A stretch of DNA of 64,000 nt from Mycoplasmopsis gallopavonis (lineage in GTDB: Bacteria > Bacillota_I > Bacilli_A > Mycoplasmatales > Metamycoplasmataceae), in NCBI RefSeq assembly GCF_900660635.1, contig NZ_LR215031.1:434001-498000 (forward strand), in the 5' to 3' direction. The notes beneath the pieces are model-generated. The model ran no database searches. It was not told the DNA's origin and was given only the letters and a program-made list of their open reading frames with translations. Shown piece by piece: positions 29,982 to 41,363 of this stretch (position 1 is the stretch's first letter; the number at the start of each line of letters is the position of its first letter). The position numbers and the translations under genes are program-made.

Positions 29982-32273
29982 TTATTTCCCTTTGATTAAA
30001 AACACACCATAAAATCCATCAGAATTGTTACTAATTTTTTGTCCCGAAAGAGAAAGATTGTGATTTAGTAAGATTTTTTCAATTTGATAATTGGGTTTTA
30101 AAACTAAATTTCCAAGTCCACCTGTTTGTTTATAACCGTAAAAATAAACAAGATAACTACCGTCTAAATTGTTTCTGACAGTAATTTTTCGAGACTGAAA
30201 TGAATCTAGATTTTCAAATAAATCTAAAGGATCGACAATGTAAGAAACTTTTTGTTCACGAACAGCAGGGAAATTTTTCCGGATTACGGCTAATTTGCTT
30301 ACTAAGTTAAAACCACTAGTTTCGTCGTTAATCATTTTTTCAACACTTGGCATTCCTTCGCTAGCTCTTTTAGCAATTAAGTCTCCACTTTTAGCTTCAA
30401 AGAAATAAACTTGCTTGCTCGAATCATCTCATTTGAAAGCTTCACGAATATTATAATCTCCATTCCCTTCCCCGTGTTGTGGTCCACCTTGCATATAAAG
30501 TTCATTTCCGTCATATAAAATTGGTAGTCCACCTCTTGAAAGTAAGCTCACAAGTGCATAATTCATAGCATCAATTTCATTGTTTGTTAAAACATTTGCT
30601 TGATTTGTTACAGGTGTTTGAATAACATTTCATTTAACTTCATTAATTCATCTTTCAACATCATGGTTATCCAAAAACGGCATTCAGTTCGAATGTTTCT
30701 CGTTCAATGATTTGATTAAATTTTCTTCATCTTTTGGCAAGATAAATACTTCTTGATATTTTTGACCGAATTGATTTACATTATTCTTTTGTTTATAATG
30801 CTCGCCATCAATTACGCTACCTAAAGCTTTTTGTCCTAAATAATCAAAATATTTAAATCCACTAAGTGGGTTACCTCATCATTCACCAAACATTAAAAAT
30901 TCATCGTCCGAAGAACTAATTTGAGCTTCTTTTCGTTTTAAAATTCCTTGATTTGCTTTCATTCTTCATTCGTTCATTAATTTTTGAGTCTTAATCGGGA
31001 AGGTTTGATTTTCACCTTGTTTATGTGAATTGTAATTGTCATAAATATGATAAAAAGCATCATATCGAAACCCATCAACTCCTTTAGTTGCTCAAAACTT
31101 ATGAATTGCGTCAATTTCTTTTCTTACTTCTAAATTATCTAAATTTAAGTCAGGCATACCAGCTCAAAATTTAGCAGTTCAAGCTTTATGGAAAAGAGGT
31201 CTAGATGAATTAACATGATTATAAAGTCCTCTTAATCACGGATCATCTCGTTGCTCTGTGTTGTTTTCTCTCTGATCAGAGTAAACATCATAAAAATGAT
31301 AATAGTTTTGATATTTAAGATCACCAGCTAATGCTTTTTGAAATCAAGGATGTTCATACGAAGTATGGTTGAAAGGCACATCCATAATTACTCTAATTCC
31401 AAGCGAGTGAGCTTTCGTTAAAAAGTTATCAAAAGCATCCATCCCTCCTAATTCCGGTGCAATATCGGTGTAATCAATCACATCATAACCATGATAACTA
31501 CTTGATGGAAACGCTGGCGAAAGATAAAGAGTGTCAACGCCTAATTTTGCAAAGTAATCTAAATTTTCAGTAAGTCCTATAAAATCACCAATACCATCGT
31601 TATTACCGTCAGCAAATGAATAAACAGTTAATTGATACATTAAATTGCTTTTTGAAAGATTATTATTAAAGGGAGCAATTGGTAAAACATTTTTCGAATC
31701 TTCGAGATAAGATGTTTTATTCAATTTAATCAAAGGAGTAAAAAAACTAGAACCTCATTTTTGAAATTCTTTGTTAATTGGCTTAACACTTTCTAGATCA
31801 TGGTACTGCATTATGGGTTTAGGATCCGGATATCTTAATGCTAACTTTTGGTTTAAATAAATTGCTTTTGATAAAGTGTCACTAATTGTTTGTTTTGATA
31901 AACTTTCGGAAATTGTTTCTAAAAATTTAGTCTTATAGTCTTCTGTTAAGTTTGTTAATTTTTTGATTTTTTCAATTGTTTCATTTTTATAATCTTGAAT
32001 TTGTAAAATACGAATTTTTAACATAATTGATAGTTCTAATTCTCTTTTTTGATCTTCGTTTGTGACATTTGCAAGTTTGGGCTCAAATTTTTCTTGTTCC
32101 AAATAAGGTAGTTTATAAATGAGATTTAATAACTCTTTTTGAAATTCATTATTTGGAAGAAAATTAATTTTTTGATCTTGCTCATTTGCTTTTGATACTT
32201 TAGAGACACACGAAAACATTGGTAAGGGTAAAACTGCAAGAGTTAATAAGGAGCAAAGTTTATGATATTTCAT
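29982..32273 (-). CDS. lipoprotein alpha-amylase-family glycoside hydrolase (GH13)
   Basis: 763 aa in one frame under code 4. The N-terminus has a lipoprotein signal with F-S-C (P-L-P-M-F-S-C-V). About 150 helical residues follow, then the GH13 barrel: V-T-L/Q-L-T-V-Y-S-F-A-D-G-N-N-D-G-I-G-D-F opening, D-V-P-F-N-H-T (region I), G-F-R-Y-D-A-F (nucleophile Asp, region II), F-G-E-W-W-G (acid Glu, region III) and F-L-D-N-H-D-V-E-R (region IV). It would degrade starch, glycogen or maltodextrins at the cell surface, feeding the ABC transporter encoded immediately downstream. ATG 32273 is a separate unit with its own terminator. Confidence 0.92.
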
Positions 32274-32352
32274 ATTTAAATTTTATTATTTATAAGCTCA
32301 ATCAGTGAATATAAAAAAGAAACTTGCTATTTAGATTTGATTAAGCAAGTTT

Positions 32353-32976
32353 CTATTTTTGGGCTTTTTTGTTATTTTGATATTTTTTAATTTGTTTTGC
32401 TCCGTAGTAAATTCCGACCCCTAAGATTGCAATAGCTAACATTGAATACCCTAAAACAGAACGAATTGGAAAACCCTCTTGTTTCACATAATATTTAATT
32501 TGAAAATAAGCATCTTGTAAATTTTTGTGTAGGGATTTGATTTCTTCCAAGTTTTGACTAATTCCAAAATAAGAGGATTCTTCTGTAGTTACTAAATTAG
32601 ATTCATTAAAAAGATTAATTGCTCGACTAATTTGTTCTTTTTGAATTTGTGAAGCAAATTTGTAATTAACTTCTTTTTCAATATTTAAAAGAAGGTTGTG
32701 ATAATGAAAAAGTGAACAATAGTAATTTTCTAAATTTTGAATTTTAGTTGAAAATTGAGCAAAACTCTCTTTGGTTGTAATGTTATTTAATTCTTCTTGT
32801 AATTGATTTTTTAAAATAGATGATAGATGTTGATAATTTGCAAGCTTCTTAACTTCTAGTTCTTTAATTTGTCCGAGTTCCTGAGTTGTAACTGCACAAG
32901 AATTAATTCAAATAGGACTTAAAATTAAACTAGAAGTTAATGGTAAAAGTTTAATCAAATTCTTCAAAAATTTCAT
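32353..32976 (-). CDS. lipoprotein with C-terminal TM, unknown
   Basis: 207 aa. The signal has I-N-S-C as lipobox (about residue 27), a mostly helical body follows, then a C-terminal hydrophobic segment (V-L-G-Y-S-M-L-A-I-A-I-L-G-V-G) and a basic tail, so it would be anchored at both ends. A TATAAT box lies about 8 nt before the ATG with no Shine-Dalgarno, pointing to a leaderless or very short leader. Function unknown. Confidence 0.75.
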
Positions 32977-33005
32977 ATTCTTATTATATCAAGCTTTAAA
33001 AAAGA

Positions 33006-33034
33006 AAAACATCAAAGCATGCTTTGATGTTATC
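33006..33034 (-). terminator. terminator of pyk
   Basis: Perfect stem AACATCAAAGCA / TGCTTTGATGTT with A/T flanks, directly after the pyk stop. Confidence 0.85.
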
Positions 33035-33041
33035 TTTGAAA

Positions 33042-34481
33042 TTATTTAACAACGTGTTCTGTCATTTTTTCGTTTTCAACAACTAAAATTTTATCACCTG
33101 ATTGAATTCCATATGGTGCTAAAGCTTCAATTGCTCTTGAATGATCCGCTTTAACAAGCGGGAATAAAGCAGCTGAATCTAAAGAAGTAAATACTGATGA
33201 GTAAATTCCGAATCCTTTAATCATTCTTTGGTCTTCTAAAATACCAATAATTGTTGTGTTTGGACGGAACTTAGCAATTTGTTTAAGTAATTGACCTGTT
33301 CTTGAAAGAACTACAACAAATTTGTATTCTCCATCAATTGCATTTCTAGCAATTTCGTAAGCAATTTTAGTTCTTTTATCTGTTTGATCTGAGTTTTCTC
33401 AAACTTTTTCTAATTGAATTGGGTAGTAGTTTCTTCCGTAGAATTCTTTTTCAGCTCTTTTTGAAATTGAAGTCATTGTTTTAACTGATTCTAATGGGAA
33501 GTTTCCGTTTGCACTTTCTCCTGAAAGCATTGTTGAATCAGCTCCAAGTTCTACTGCGTAGTAAACATCTGTTACTTCTGCACGAGTAGGGTGTGGTGCA
33601 TTTTCCATTGAGTCTAACATTTGTGTTGCAACAATAACTGGTTTTCCTGCTTCACGACATTTTCTAATCATTTTCTTTTGATAGTAAGGCACATCGTAGT
33701 ATGGAATTTCAAGTCCTAAGTCACCACGAGCAACCATAATAGCATCTGATGCTTCAATGATTTCTTCAATGTTTTGACAACCTAAATGAGATTCAATTTT
33801 TGAAATAATTTGAACGTGTTCTCCACCATTTTCATTAAGAAGTTGTCTAAGTTCATTAACATTTCTTGCTGAATTAACAAAAGATGCAGCAACAAAGTTG
33901 ATCCCTTCTTTAATACCAAATTTAACATCGTTAATATCTTTTTCAGCTAAGAATGGTAATGTAAAGTCAACCCCTGGAAGGTTAATACGTTTGTTTGTTT
34001 TTAATTTATGTGTGTTTTCTGCTTTAACTTTTACGTAACCTTTGCTTCTATTTACTTCTGTAACAACAGTAGAAAGTTTACCATCATCAAGTAAAACTTG
34101 ATTGCCTACAACTAAATCTTGTGACATGTCGTAAGCAACAGAAATTTCTGTTGATGTTCCTTCTAAGTTTTCGAAAGCTTCTTTTGTTGTGTGGATCAAT
34201 ACTTCTGATCCTGCTTGCACAACTTGAGCTCCATCTTTCATTTTTCCAACACGAATTTCAGGACCTTTTGTATCTAAAAGTAATGATACTGGGATTCTAA
34301 GTTCTTGTGAAACTTTTTTAGCTAATGTAAATTTGTTTCCTTGTTCTTCGTGTGAACCATGTGAAAAGTTTGCTCTAATACATGTTACACCGTTTTCTAC
34401 TAATGCTTTAAGCATATCGTAGTTATCACTTGATGGACCAATTGTAGCAACTAATTTAGTTCTTTTATCTGCAATTTTCAT
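33042..34481 (-). CDS. pyk: pyruvate kinase
   Basis: 479 aa, the full family length. It transfers phosphate from phosphoenolpyruvate to ADP, the last ATP-yielding step of glycolysis. Motifs are T-K-L-V-A-T-I-G-P-S-S-D at the N-terminus, R-A-N-F-S-H-G, D-T-K-G-P-E-I-R, S-K-I-E-S-H, M-V-A-R-G-D-L-G-L-E and A-T-Q-M-L-D-S-M. A TGA-coded Trp (Q-L-E-K-V-W) splits it under the standard code. It is monocistronic. Confidence 0.96.
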
Positions 34482-34555
34482 TTAAGACTCCTATGTTTTA
34501 ATTAAAATAAAAATATTTATTATGTTTAACATCATTATTTTAACATTAAGAAATA

Positions 34556-34584
34556 AAAAAAGGATTTGAAATCCTTTTTTTATT
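34556..34584 (-). terminator. rho-independent terminator
   Basis: Stem AAAGGATTT / AAATCCTTT with T run, about 40 bases after the stop of the gene at 34625-35569. Confidence 0.8.
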
Positions 34585-34624
34585 GCTCAGAAATGGAAAT
34601 AATAACATTTTGCAAAAAACTTTC

Positions 34625-35569
34625 TTAATTAGACTCAAAACTAAAAACAAATTGTGGTGGAGTATATGTTGCTTGTAAAACGCTTTGTTTAGCAATAAGA
34701 TCTTTAGGAGTAGCTGCTGCAACTTCAATATTATAAGGAACAATTAAATTTGCTAGCAATTGGCCTTGTGCATTTTTTGTTAAATTAACTTGTAAGGTAT
34801 CATAAGCAACGCTTGTTCCAACAGTCCCTTGGAAGTTAAAGATTTTTTTCAAGAAGGCTGTTTTTTCATTTAAATCATTCTGTTTAGAAGTATATTCATT
34901 AATTACTTGATCAGCATTTGTGTAACCCAAAAGTGCTGTTTTATTTAATGATACTTCCATATCTGCGGATTCATAATAACTTGCACCATTTTCAGCATTA
35001 GATTGGTTAACTTTGGCAAACCCTTCAAGAGTAAAAACTTTTTCAAAAATAGTTTTCGAACTGCTACCTTCTGTAATTCAAAGTCTTAATAACAATTTTC
35101 CTTCAACATCATTTGCATAAGATCTAAAGTTTACTTTGTAATTATCTTTGGTTAAAATTTTACCGTCTTTTAAAGTAACTCTATTTTCTAAAAGAATGTT
35201 AGCTGGATGGTTTTTAATTGGATCGTATAAATAAAATTCTTGTTCTTTGATTTGTTTGCTATTTTTTAATTTTGGAGAAATTAAAATTTTTCTTCAATCT
35301 CGATCATAATTTTGTGAAAAAGATTCAATTTGTGAAGAATAAAGACGATCATTAAAGTGAACAAATTTGGAAGCTAAAATTTGATTTCTTGGTTGGTTTG
35401 GATTGTCGTTATAAAAAAGTTGTAGGCGATTAGCTGCTTCTTCAAATGATTCTGATTTTCGTGAAGAAGTAATTCCAAAATAAGTTCCACAAATTGCTCC
35501 GGCAGTAATTGCTCCACCACCTAAAATTAAAGCAGTTGTTAATAATGTTTTTTTAAGCTGCACTTTCAT
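34625..35569 (-). CDS. membrane-anchored surface protein, unknown
   Basis: 314 aa. There is one N-terminal hydrophobic segment (L-I-L-G-G-G-A-I-T-A-G-A-I-C-G-T-Y); its cysteine sits in A-G-A-I-C, not a good lipobox, so a signal anchor is more likely. The rest looks like an extracellular domain, Asn/Lys-rich with a helical middle. The start overlaps the end of engB by 17 bases, so it is co-translated. Not recognised. Confidence 0.75.
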
Positions 35570-36146
35570 CTTTTCCTCCTAATACATCATTAATATATAA
35601 AGTTAATTCATTAATTCCGAAATTTGTTTCACTTGAAACAATAAAATACTGAGTAAAACCAAAACGCTTAGAATCTATTTTGATTTTTTTAGCTAAAGCT
35701 GATTTGTCTTTTTGTTTGAGCTTGTCAGCTTTTGTAAAAACCAAAGTAAAAGCTTGGTTGATTTGGTTTAAATAATCTAAAATCTCCTCATCGGTTTTGG
35801 TAATTCCGTGTCGAGCGTCAATTAAAACAAATAGTCTTTTTAAATTTTGTCTTTTAAGTAAGTATTCATTAATCATGTCGAGCATTTTGAGTTTTTGGCT
35901 GTTTGATATTTTAGCATAACCATAACCTGGCAAATCAACAATCACTGCTCCGTATTCATTTTCAAAGAAATTTAAAAGTTGAGTTCTTCCGGGTGTTTTG
36001 GATACTCTTGCAAGACTCCTAGTTCCTGTAATTGCATTAAGTAAACTACTTTTTCCGACATTAGAGCGTCCCCAAAAAGCAATTTCGTAATTTGGGTGCT
36101 CATACCAATTGTCTAAATTAGTTGATGACTTAATGAACTTAAACAT
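35553..36146 (-). CDS. engB: ribosome biogenesis GTPase EngB (YsxC/YihA)
   Basis: 197 aa, standard length, needed for 50S assembly. G1 is G-R-S-N-V-G-K-S-S, G3 D-L-P-G-Y-G-Y-A, G4 T-K-A-D and G5-like V-S-S-E-T. It is co-transcribed with the membrane-anchored protein downstream. Confidence 0.95.
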   Translation of the reverse strand: MFKFIKSSTNLDNWYEHPNYEIAFWGRSNVGKSSLLNAITGTRSLARVSKTPGRTQLLNFFENEYGAVIVDLPGYGYAKISNSQKLKMLDMINEYLLKRQNLKRLFVLIDARHGITKTDEEILDYLNQINQAFTLVFTKADKLKQKDKSALAKKIKIDSKRFGFTQYFIVSSETNFGINELTLYINDVLGGKDESAA

Positions 36147-36253
36147 ATTTTCCCCTTACTCAAAATAATTTCTTAAAATAACTTTACTTAAATTTTATTA
36201 CAATCTCAAAAATTTAAAAATTAATAAGAGCAAACAAAAAAACCAAATGGCTT

Positions 36254-37462
36254 TTATTGTTCATTAATTTTAATTGCATTTCTTGCAATAACAAGTTCTT
36301 CATTAGTTGGAATTACATACACTGGAATTTCACTATTTGGTGTACTAATAAGTTCTGGATGTCCAAATCTTTGCATATTCTTTTGTTCATCAATTTCGAT
36401 GTGTTTAAAGAAAAGTTTTTTAATTGTTCTCACTCTTACTTCATAATCATTTTCACCAATTCCCGCAGTAAAGACTAACGCATCTAATTTCCCGCCTAAC
36501 TTATTAGCATAAATAGCAACATAATCTGCGATTTTTTGAGTATAAAGTTCAAGAGCAAAATCAGCTTGTTGATTGCCTTCATCAATTGCATTTTGAATAT
36601 CACGCATATCACTTGATATTCCTGATACACCTAAAACACCACTTTTCTTGTTTAAAAGATCTGTAAACTCATCAATTGTAAGGTTCATTTGCTTCATGAG
36701 AAATTGGTGAATTGAAGGATCAATATCACCGCTTCTTGTTCCCATCATCACACCAGCTAATGGTGTAAGACCCATTGAAGTATCAAATGATTGCGAATCT
36801 TTAACCGCACAAAGACTTGCTCCATTTCCTAGGTGCATATTCACAAAAGTTACTTTTTCTTTACCTAAAATCTCTGCTAATTTACCTGTAATGTATTCAT
36901 GACTAATTCCGTGAGCTCCATATTTTTTCACTTTGTATTTTTCACTAAGTTCATATGGAATTGGATAAGTAGAGTTTAACTTATTAAGTGTGGTATGGAA
37001 AGCTGTATCAAAGTCAGCACTTAATTTTGCTTTTGGAAAGACTTTTTGAAATCCTTTAATTGACATAATTGCACCTGGGTTATGTAATGGTGCATACATT
37101 GAGCATTCATCAATTTTAGCAAGTACTTCACTATCAATTTTAGTTGTTGATTTGAAGTAATCACCACCTTGTACAATTCTAAAACCAATGTAAACAATTT
37201 CTTCTTTATCTTTAATTAATTCTAATTCAGCCATTAAATGAGCAATTTCTTCAACAGCTACTTGGTGGTTTTCTAAAACTACTTCTTTGCTAAATTTCTT
37301 TTCAAAATCCTCTTTAATCACTTTAATTGATAAATTACCTTGAGCTAAACCAATTCTTTCAGCAATTCCGCTCGCAAGTAATGCTAAATCATGCTTTCTA
37401 AATAAGCTCATTTTAATTGAGCTACTTCCTGCGTTAATAACTAAGACTTTTTCCTGAGTCAT
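36254..37462 (-). CDS. ackA: acetate kinase
   Basis: 402 aa, full length. It converts acetyl phosphate and ADP to acetate and ATP. N-A-G-S-S-S-I-K lies at the N-terminus, with P-L-H-N-P, H-L-G-N-G-A-S, M-M-G-T-R-S-G-D and F-T-A-G-I-G-E-N further along. AAGGAG precedes ATG 37462. The partner pta is not in the immediate neighbourhood. Confidence 0.96.
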   Translation of the reverse strand: MTQEKVLVINAGSSSIKMSLFRKHDLALLASGIAERIGLAQGNLSIKVIKEDFEKKFSKEVVLENHQVAVEEIAHLMAELELIKDKEEIVYIGFRIVQGGDYFKSTTKIDSEVLAKIDECSMYAPLHNPGAIMSIKGFQKVFPKAKLSADFDTAFHTTLNKLNSTYPIPYELSEKYKVKKYGAHGISHEYITGKLAEILGKEKVTFVNMHLGNGASLCAVKDSQSFDTSMGLTPLAGVMMGTRSGDIDPSIHQFLMKQMNLTIDEFTDLLNKKSGVLGVSGISSDMRDIQNAIDEGNQQADFALELYTQKIADYVAIYANKLGGKLDALVFTAGIGENDYEVRVRTIKKLFFKHIEIDEQKNMQRFGHPELISTPNSEIPVYVIPTNEELVIARNAIKINEQ

Positions 37463-37573
37463 AAAATCTCCTTGCTAATTAAAAACTAATTAAATAGTTA
37501 ATAATTCTTATTTTATTATTTTTTAAAGAAATAGGTTCGTTTTGGTAATTTTTCCATATTTTCTAAAAATAAA

Positions 37574-37594
37574 AAAACGGAAAATTCCGTTTTT
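37574..37594 (-). terminator. terminator of the ldhD-glpF unit
   Basis: Stem AAAACGGAA / TTCCGTTTT with a short loop and A/T flanks, just after the aquaporin stop. Confidence 0.8.
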
Positions 37595-37597
37595 AAA

Positions 37598-38668
37598 TTA
37601 TTTTTGATTAGATCTAGGTGTTTCCATGTTTAATGCTTTGTAATTTTTGTATCCAATAATTGAGACAATTGCTGGGTTAATGTATTTTTCTGTAATTCCT
37701 TGAACAAATAAATAGAAAAATGGTGCAGCTAAATCTCCTAAAATCATAGCAGCTGTTGCAATAACAACACTACTATAAACATGTTTGTTTGCAATTACTT
37801 GTAAAGCTGATTGCCCTGTATCTGTTGCAGAAGATTCTCCAAAAAACTTGACATAGTCTTTTAAGTGTGCATGTGCAAGAATTGCACTATCATTTTGTCC
37901 ACCATGGAAAAATAATGTTGAAGCTTGTTGTGCGAAACCTCTAGCTGGGTTAATTGCAGCTGTTCCACCTAAAATTCCCATTCAAACTGAGAATGAAATA
38001 ATTGTCATAATAAATAAATCACGATATTTATTATTGATGTTTGGTGAAAAAATTGGAAGTAATAAAACAGAAGTCATTACCATCTCAACAAAAAAGATTC
38101 ATGTTCCACCTTTTGCAATTGAAGGTGTCCCCTTAACTGGTTCAAATGCTTTTGCTGCTGATGAAAGTGCATCAATTGGAGCATTTGAAAGAACTTGTAC
38201 TTTTTGTCCTGCAACTTCAATTGTTGGAGCTGTTAAAAGTCCTACTCCATGAATAATAAGTCCAGCAGTAATTGCTCCTAAAATTTGAATAAATAATTTA
38301 TAACTTGCATAATATCCGTTATTTTTACCACTCAAATATCTATATAAAGTAACAGAAGGGTTTAAATCACAACTTCAACGTAAGAAGATAAATAAAACTG
38401 TTCCAACTGCTACAAAACCAGCAAAGAAACCTACGATAATTGGGTGCAATAAATATTCCTCAATAACCAAAGGTTTACCTTTATGACTTGAAACATAAAT
38501 ACTTAATCCCGCAAGAAATAATGAGATTAAAATTGTTCCAAAATATTCTGAAAGACCATGTACGATTCATGTTCTTAAATCTTTTGGTTTTTCTGCGTCT
38601 AATCTTTCTTCTTTTCTTAATTTAAAGAAAGAGAAAATTCCTGTTTTTTTCTGTAATGTCCTATCCAT
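37598..38668 (-). CDS. glpF: aquaglyceroporin (MIP family, GlpF-like)
   Basis: 356 aa with at least six TM segments, longer than the usual 230-280 because of a charged N-terminal tail and a long extracellular loop (around residues 170-200). The two pore motifs are N-P-S (D-L-N-P-S-V-T-L) and N-P-A (A-I-N-P-A-R-G-F); the first deviates from NPA. It passes glycerol, water and perhaps other small solutes. The ATG overlaps the D-lactate dehydrogenase stop by 8 bases, so the two are translationally coupled. Confidence 0.88.
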
Positions 38669-39698
38669 TTTTAATTTTTCCGTTCTCCATAATTCTTAAT
38701 GCCTTTTCAAAGTCACCTTTTTGTGCTGCATCGGCATTTTCTAATGTTGTTTTAGCAATTTGTGTAAGTGCTAAATCTGTTAAGAAAGCTTGGTGTGATG
38801 TTACTAAAACATTATCCATTTCAATAAGTTCTTTTCAATCTGGGTCTAATTTTTTAAGATCTTCAATTCTTGCTGAAACATCTTCGTAAAATCTTCCTTC
38901 TTCTCTTTCAAGAACATCAGTTGCAATTCCACGAATTTTTCCTGATTTAAGTCCTTTAAGAACCGCTTTAATATCCATAATTTCACCACGAGCTGTATTA
39001 ATTAAAATCACACCTGGTTTCATTACTTCGATTGCTGCATCATCAATTAAGTATCTTGTTGATGATAATAAAGGACAGTGGATTGAAATGAAATCACTTT
39101 GACTTAAAACTTCTGTCAATGAAGCTCATTCAAATCCAAATTTATCAGCTGTTTCTGGGAAATTTTCTTGTGCAAAAGCATCAAATACGATTACTCTTGC
39201 TCCTGTTGCTTTCGCAATTTTAATAAATGTTTGCCCAATTTTTCCAGATCCAATAACTCCGATTGTTGAGTTTCCTACACAAAGTCCATCAAGACCGTTT
39301 AATGAGAAGTTGTATTTTGAAACTCTATCGTGTGCTTTAATTAAATTTCTGTTTAAGCATAAAAGTCCGGCCATAGCAAATTCACCAATACTTTCAGCTG
39401 AGTAATTGAAAATTCTAAAAACTTCAATTCCTAATTCATTTGCTTTGGCAACATCAATTTTGTTGTATCCCATTGATCTTTGGAATCAAAATTTAACTCC
39501 CATTTTTTTAAGTACTTCTAAAATCACTTTGTCTCCGTATGTGTTAACAAAACCACACACAGCATCAAATCCTTTAGCTAATTTAACAGTATTTAAGTTT
39601 AAGTTTTCTTTAAAAAATGTAATTTCGTGTCTACCATCATTATATTTTTCGAAATATTTAATATCATAGTCTTTTGTATCAAAAAAAGCTATTTTCAT
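38661..39698 (-). CDS. ldhD: D-lactate dehydrogenase (D-2-hydroxyacid dehydrogenase family)
   Basis: 345 aa. It reduces pyruvate to D-lactate, recycling NADH. The Rossmann motif is I-G-V-I-G-S-G-K-I-G-Q-T-F, the catalytic Arg is in N-T-A-R-G-E-I and the catalytic His is in T-S-H-Q-A-F. The N-terminal catalytic domain has R-S-M-G-Y-N-K-I-D. Three TGA codons read as Trp. Homologous enzymes can be broader 2-hydroxyacid dehydrogenases, but the fermentative setting supports D-LDH. Confidence 0.9.
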
Positions 39699-39882
39699 GG
39701 TTGGTCTCCTAAGTATAAAATATTTAATTCTATTATGTTTTTAAATTATTATAAAGTTTTTATTTTTAATAAAACAAACACTTTCATTTACTACTAAAAA
39801 ATATGGAATTATTACCAAAAAAGAAGTTTTCTTTTCGTTCTTTTTGAGAAAAAAATTATTTATTAAATGGAGAAAAATAATT

Positions 39883-40611
39883 ATGAATAATTTACTTTTA
39901 TATCTATCACATAGTTTTCAAGGCGATATTTTTAAAATACACAAGTGGCTTCAAGGTGATAATAAAATATCAAACCTAGAAGTTCAAAAAATTCAGGAAG
40001 AATATCGTAAGTTGGGGATTAAATTTCTCACTCCGCTTGATTGAAATTTTCCAATTAGTCTTTTTAATTCTAATTTTCCACCATTTGTGATTTTTTACTA
40101 TGGCAATATTAAACTTCTCAATAAAGAAAAATTAATCAGTATTATTAATGAAATAGTTGATTTTAAAACAGATTTCTTTTTAAAACGAATCTTAAAAATT
40201 GATTTTAGTAAAACCGTACTTGTTGTTGGTAACTATAAAAAAAGTGAACAAAGATTAATTGACGAAGTTCGTAAGCGTAATGGTCAAATCATTCAAGTTT
40301 TAGCAGGTGGAATTGATCAAGTTTTAGATGCTGACCGGAACTGAGAAAATGAATTAGTTCTTTCAATTTTTCCAATTAAAACTCACCCACAAAGACATTA
40401 TTTCAAGCAAGTTAATCACTTGATTGCAAGTATTTCCCAAAACTTAATTGTTATTTCTTCAATTAAAAATAGTAAGACACACAACCTTGTTAATGCATTT
40501 TTAAGTTATGGAAAACAAATTTATTGTTTCCCTGGTCTGAATATTGAAGATGGTAACACTCAATTACTTAAAGATGGAGCAACTTTGATTACGGATATTC
40601 ATGAAATATAA
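39883..40611 (+). CDS. dprA: DprA/Smf-like DNA-processing protein
   Basis: 242 aa under code 4, shorter than typical DprA (280-370) because C-terminal domains are missing. The Rossmann-like core is visible: V-L-V-V-G-N-Y-K-K-S-E in place of the usual G-S-R motif, A-G-G-I-D-Q-V-L, F-P-I-K-T-H-P and G-K-Q-I-Y-C-F-P-G. DprA loads RecA on single-stranded DNA in natural transformation; many mycoplasmas keep only such a degenerate form. The ATG has GGAG about 10 nt upstream. The 184 bases before it, shared with the divergent ldhD, hold only promoter-like AT-rich sequence. Confidence 0.75.
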
Positions 40612-40639
40612 AAAACACATCGCTTGATGTGTTTTTAAT
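40608..40639. terminator. bidirectional terminator
   Basis: Stem AAAAACACATC / GATGTGTTTTT between the convergent dprA and rpmA genes. Confidence 0.85.
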
Positions 40640-40640
40640 C

Positions 40641-40901
40641 TTATTTTACTCTTTCAGGGTATACTGAAACAAACTTTCTGTTTCTTCTGCATTCGTATTT
40701 TACATAACCATCGATTGTTGAGAATAAAGTATCATCTCCACCACGTCCAACATTTTGTCCTGGGAAAATTTTTGTTCCTCTTTGACGATAAATAATTGAA
40801 CCTGCTGTACAGAATTGTCCGTCACCTAATTTAGCACCTAAACGTTTTGAATGTGAATCACGACCATTACGGGTAGATCCACCAGCTTTTGTCTTTGCCA
40901 T
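40641..40901 (-). CDS. rpmA: ribosomal protein bL27
   Basis: 86 aa. The N-terminus [18 protein letters not shown] is the mature bL27 form, without the cleaved leader seen in Firmicutes. It is part of the 50S peptidyl-transferase region. It lies 7 nt after rplU. Confidence 0.96.
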   Translation of the reverse strand: MAKTKAGGSTRNGRDSHSKRLGAKLGDGQFCTAGSIIYRQRGTKIFPGQNVGRGGDDTLFSTIDGYVKYECRRNRKFVSVYPERVK

Positions 40902-40908
40902 TTTCTAA

Positions 40909-41208
40909 TTAACCTTGAATTCCTGTGATTTTTACACGTGTATATGGTTGACGGTGACCAAGTTTTCTCTTGTGAGTTGACTTAGCATTGTGACGGTAAA
41001 CGATGATTTTCTTTGCTTTCCCTTGTTTTTCGATAATTCCTGTAACTACTGCATTTTCTAAGTAAGGTTGTCCAATTTTTTGATCAACTAATAAAACTTT
41101 GTCAAATTTTACTTCTTGACCTTCTTCGCCTTCAATTTTTTCAACGAAGATTGTTTGACCTTTTTTAACTAAAAGTTGTTTCCCACCTGTTTCGATAATT
41201 GCTAACAT
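40909..41208 (-). CDS. rplU: ribosomal protein bL21
   Basis: 99 aa, with the typical I-I-E-T-G-G-K-Q start and R-H-N-A-K-S-T-H-K-R-K-L-G-H-R-Q-P-Y-T end. GGAGG precedes the ATG. The usual ysxB gene between L21 and L27 is absent. Confidence 0.96.
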   Translation of the reverse strand: MLAIIETGGKQLLVKKGQTIFVEKIEGEEGQEVKFDKVLLVDQKIGQPYLENAVVTGIIEKQGKAKKIIVYRHNAKSTHKRKLGHRQPYTRVKITGIQG

Positions 41209-41213
41209 GCAAT

Positions 41214-41295
41214 ACCTCCATTAAGTGGCTCGTCCTTGAGGTGCATATAATGCTTTAAACCTTTTTGGTACGGTTACTTGAAAGTAACATTTAGA
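41214..41295 (-). promoter_or_regulatory. putative L21 leader
   Basis: About 80 bases before rplU contain GTTACTTTCAAGTAAC (a short palindrome) and other unusually GC-rich, structured sequence for this genome. That is reminiscent of the autoregulatory leaders of the L21 operon in Firmicutes. Not folded here. Confidence 0.3.
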
Positions 41296-41363
41296 TTATA
41301 AAACTTTTATTTAAAAGACCAAACTTTCTTAATTATTTTTCAAGCCTTAAAATAAGCTTTTAA

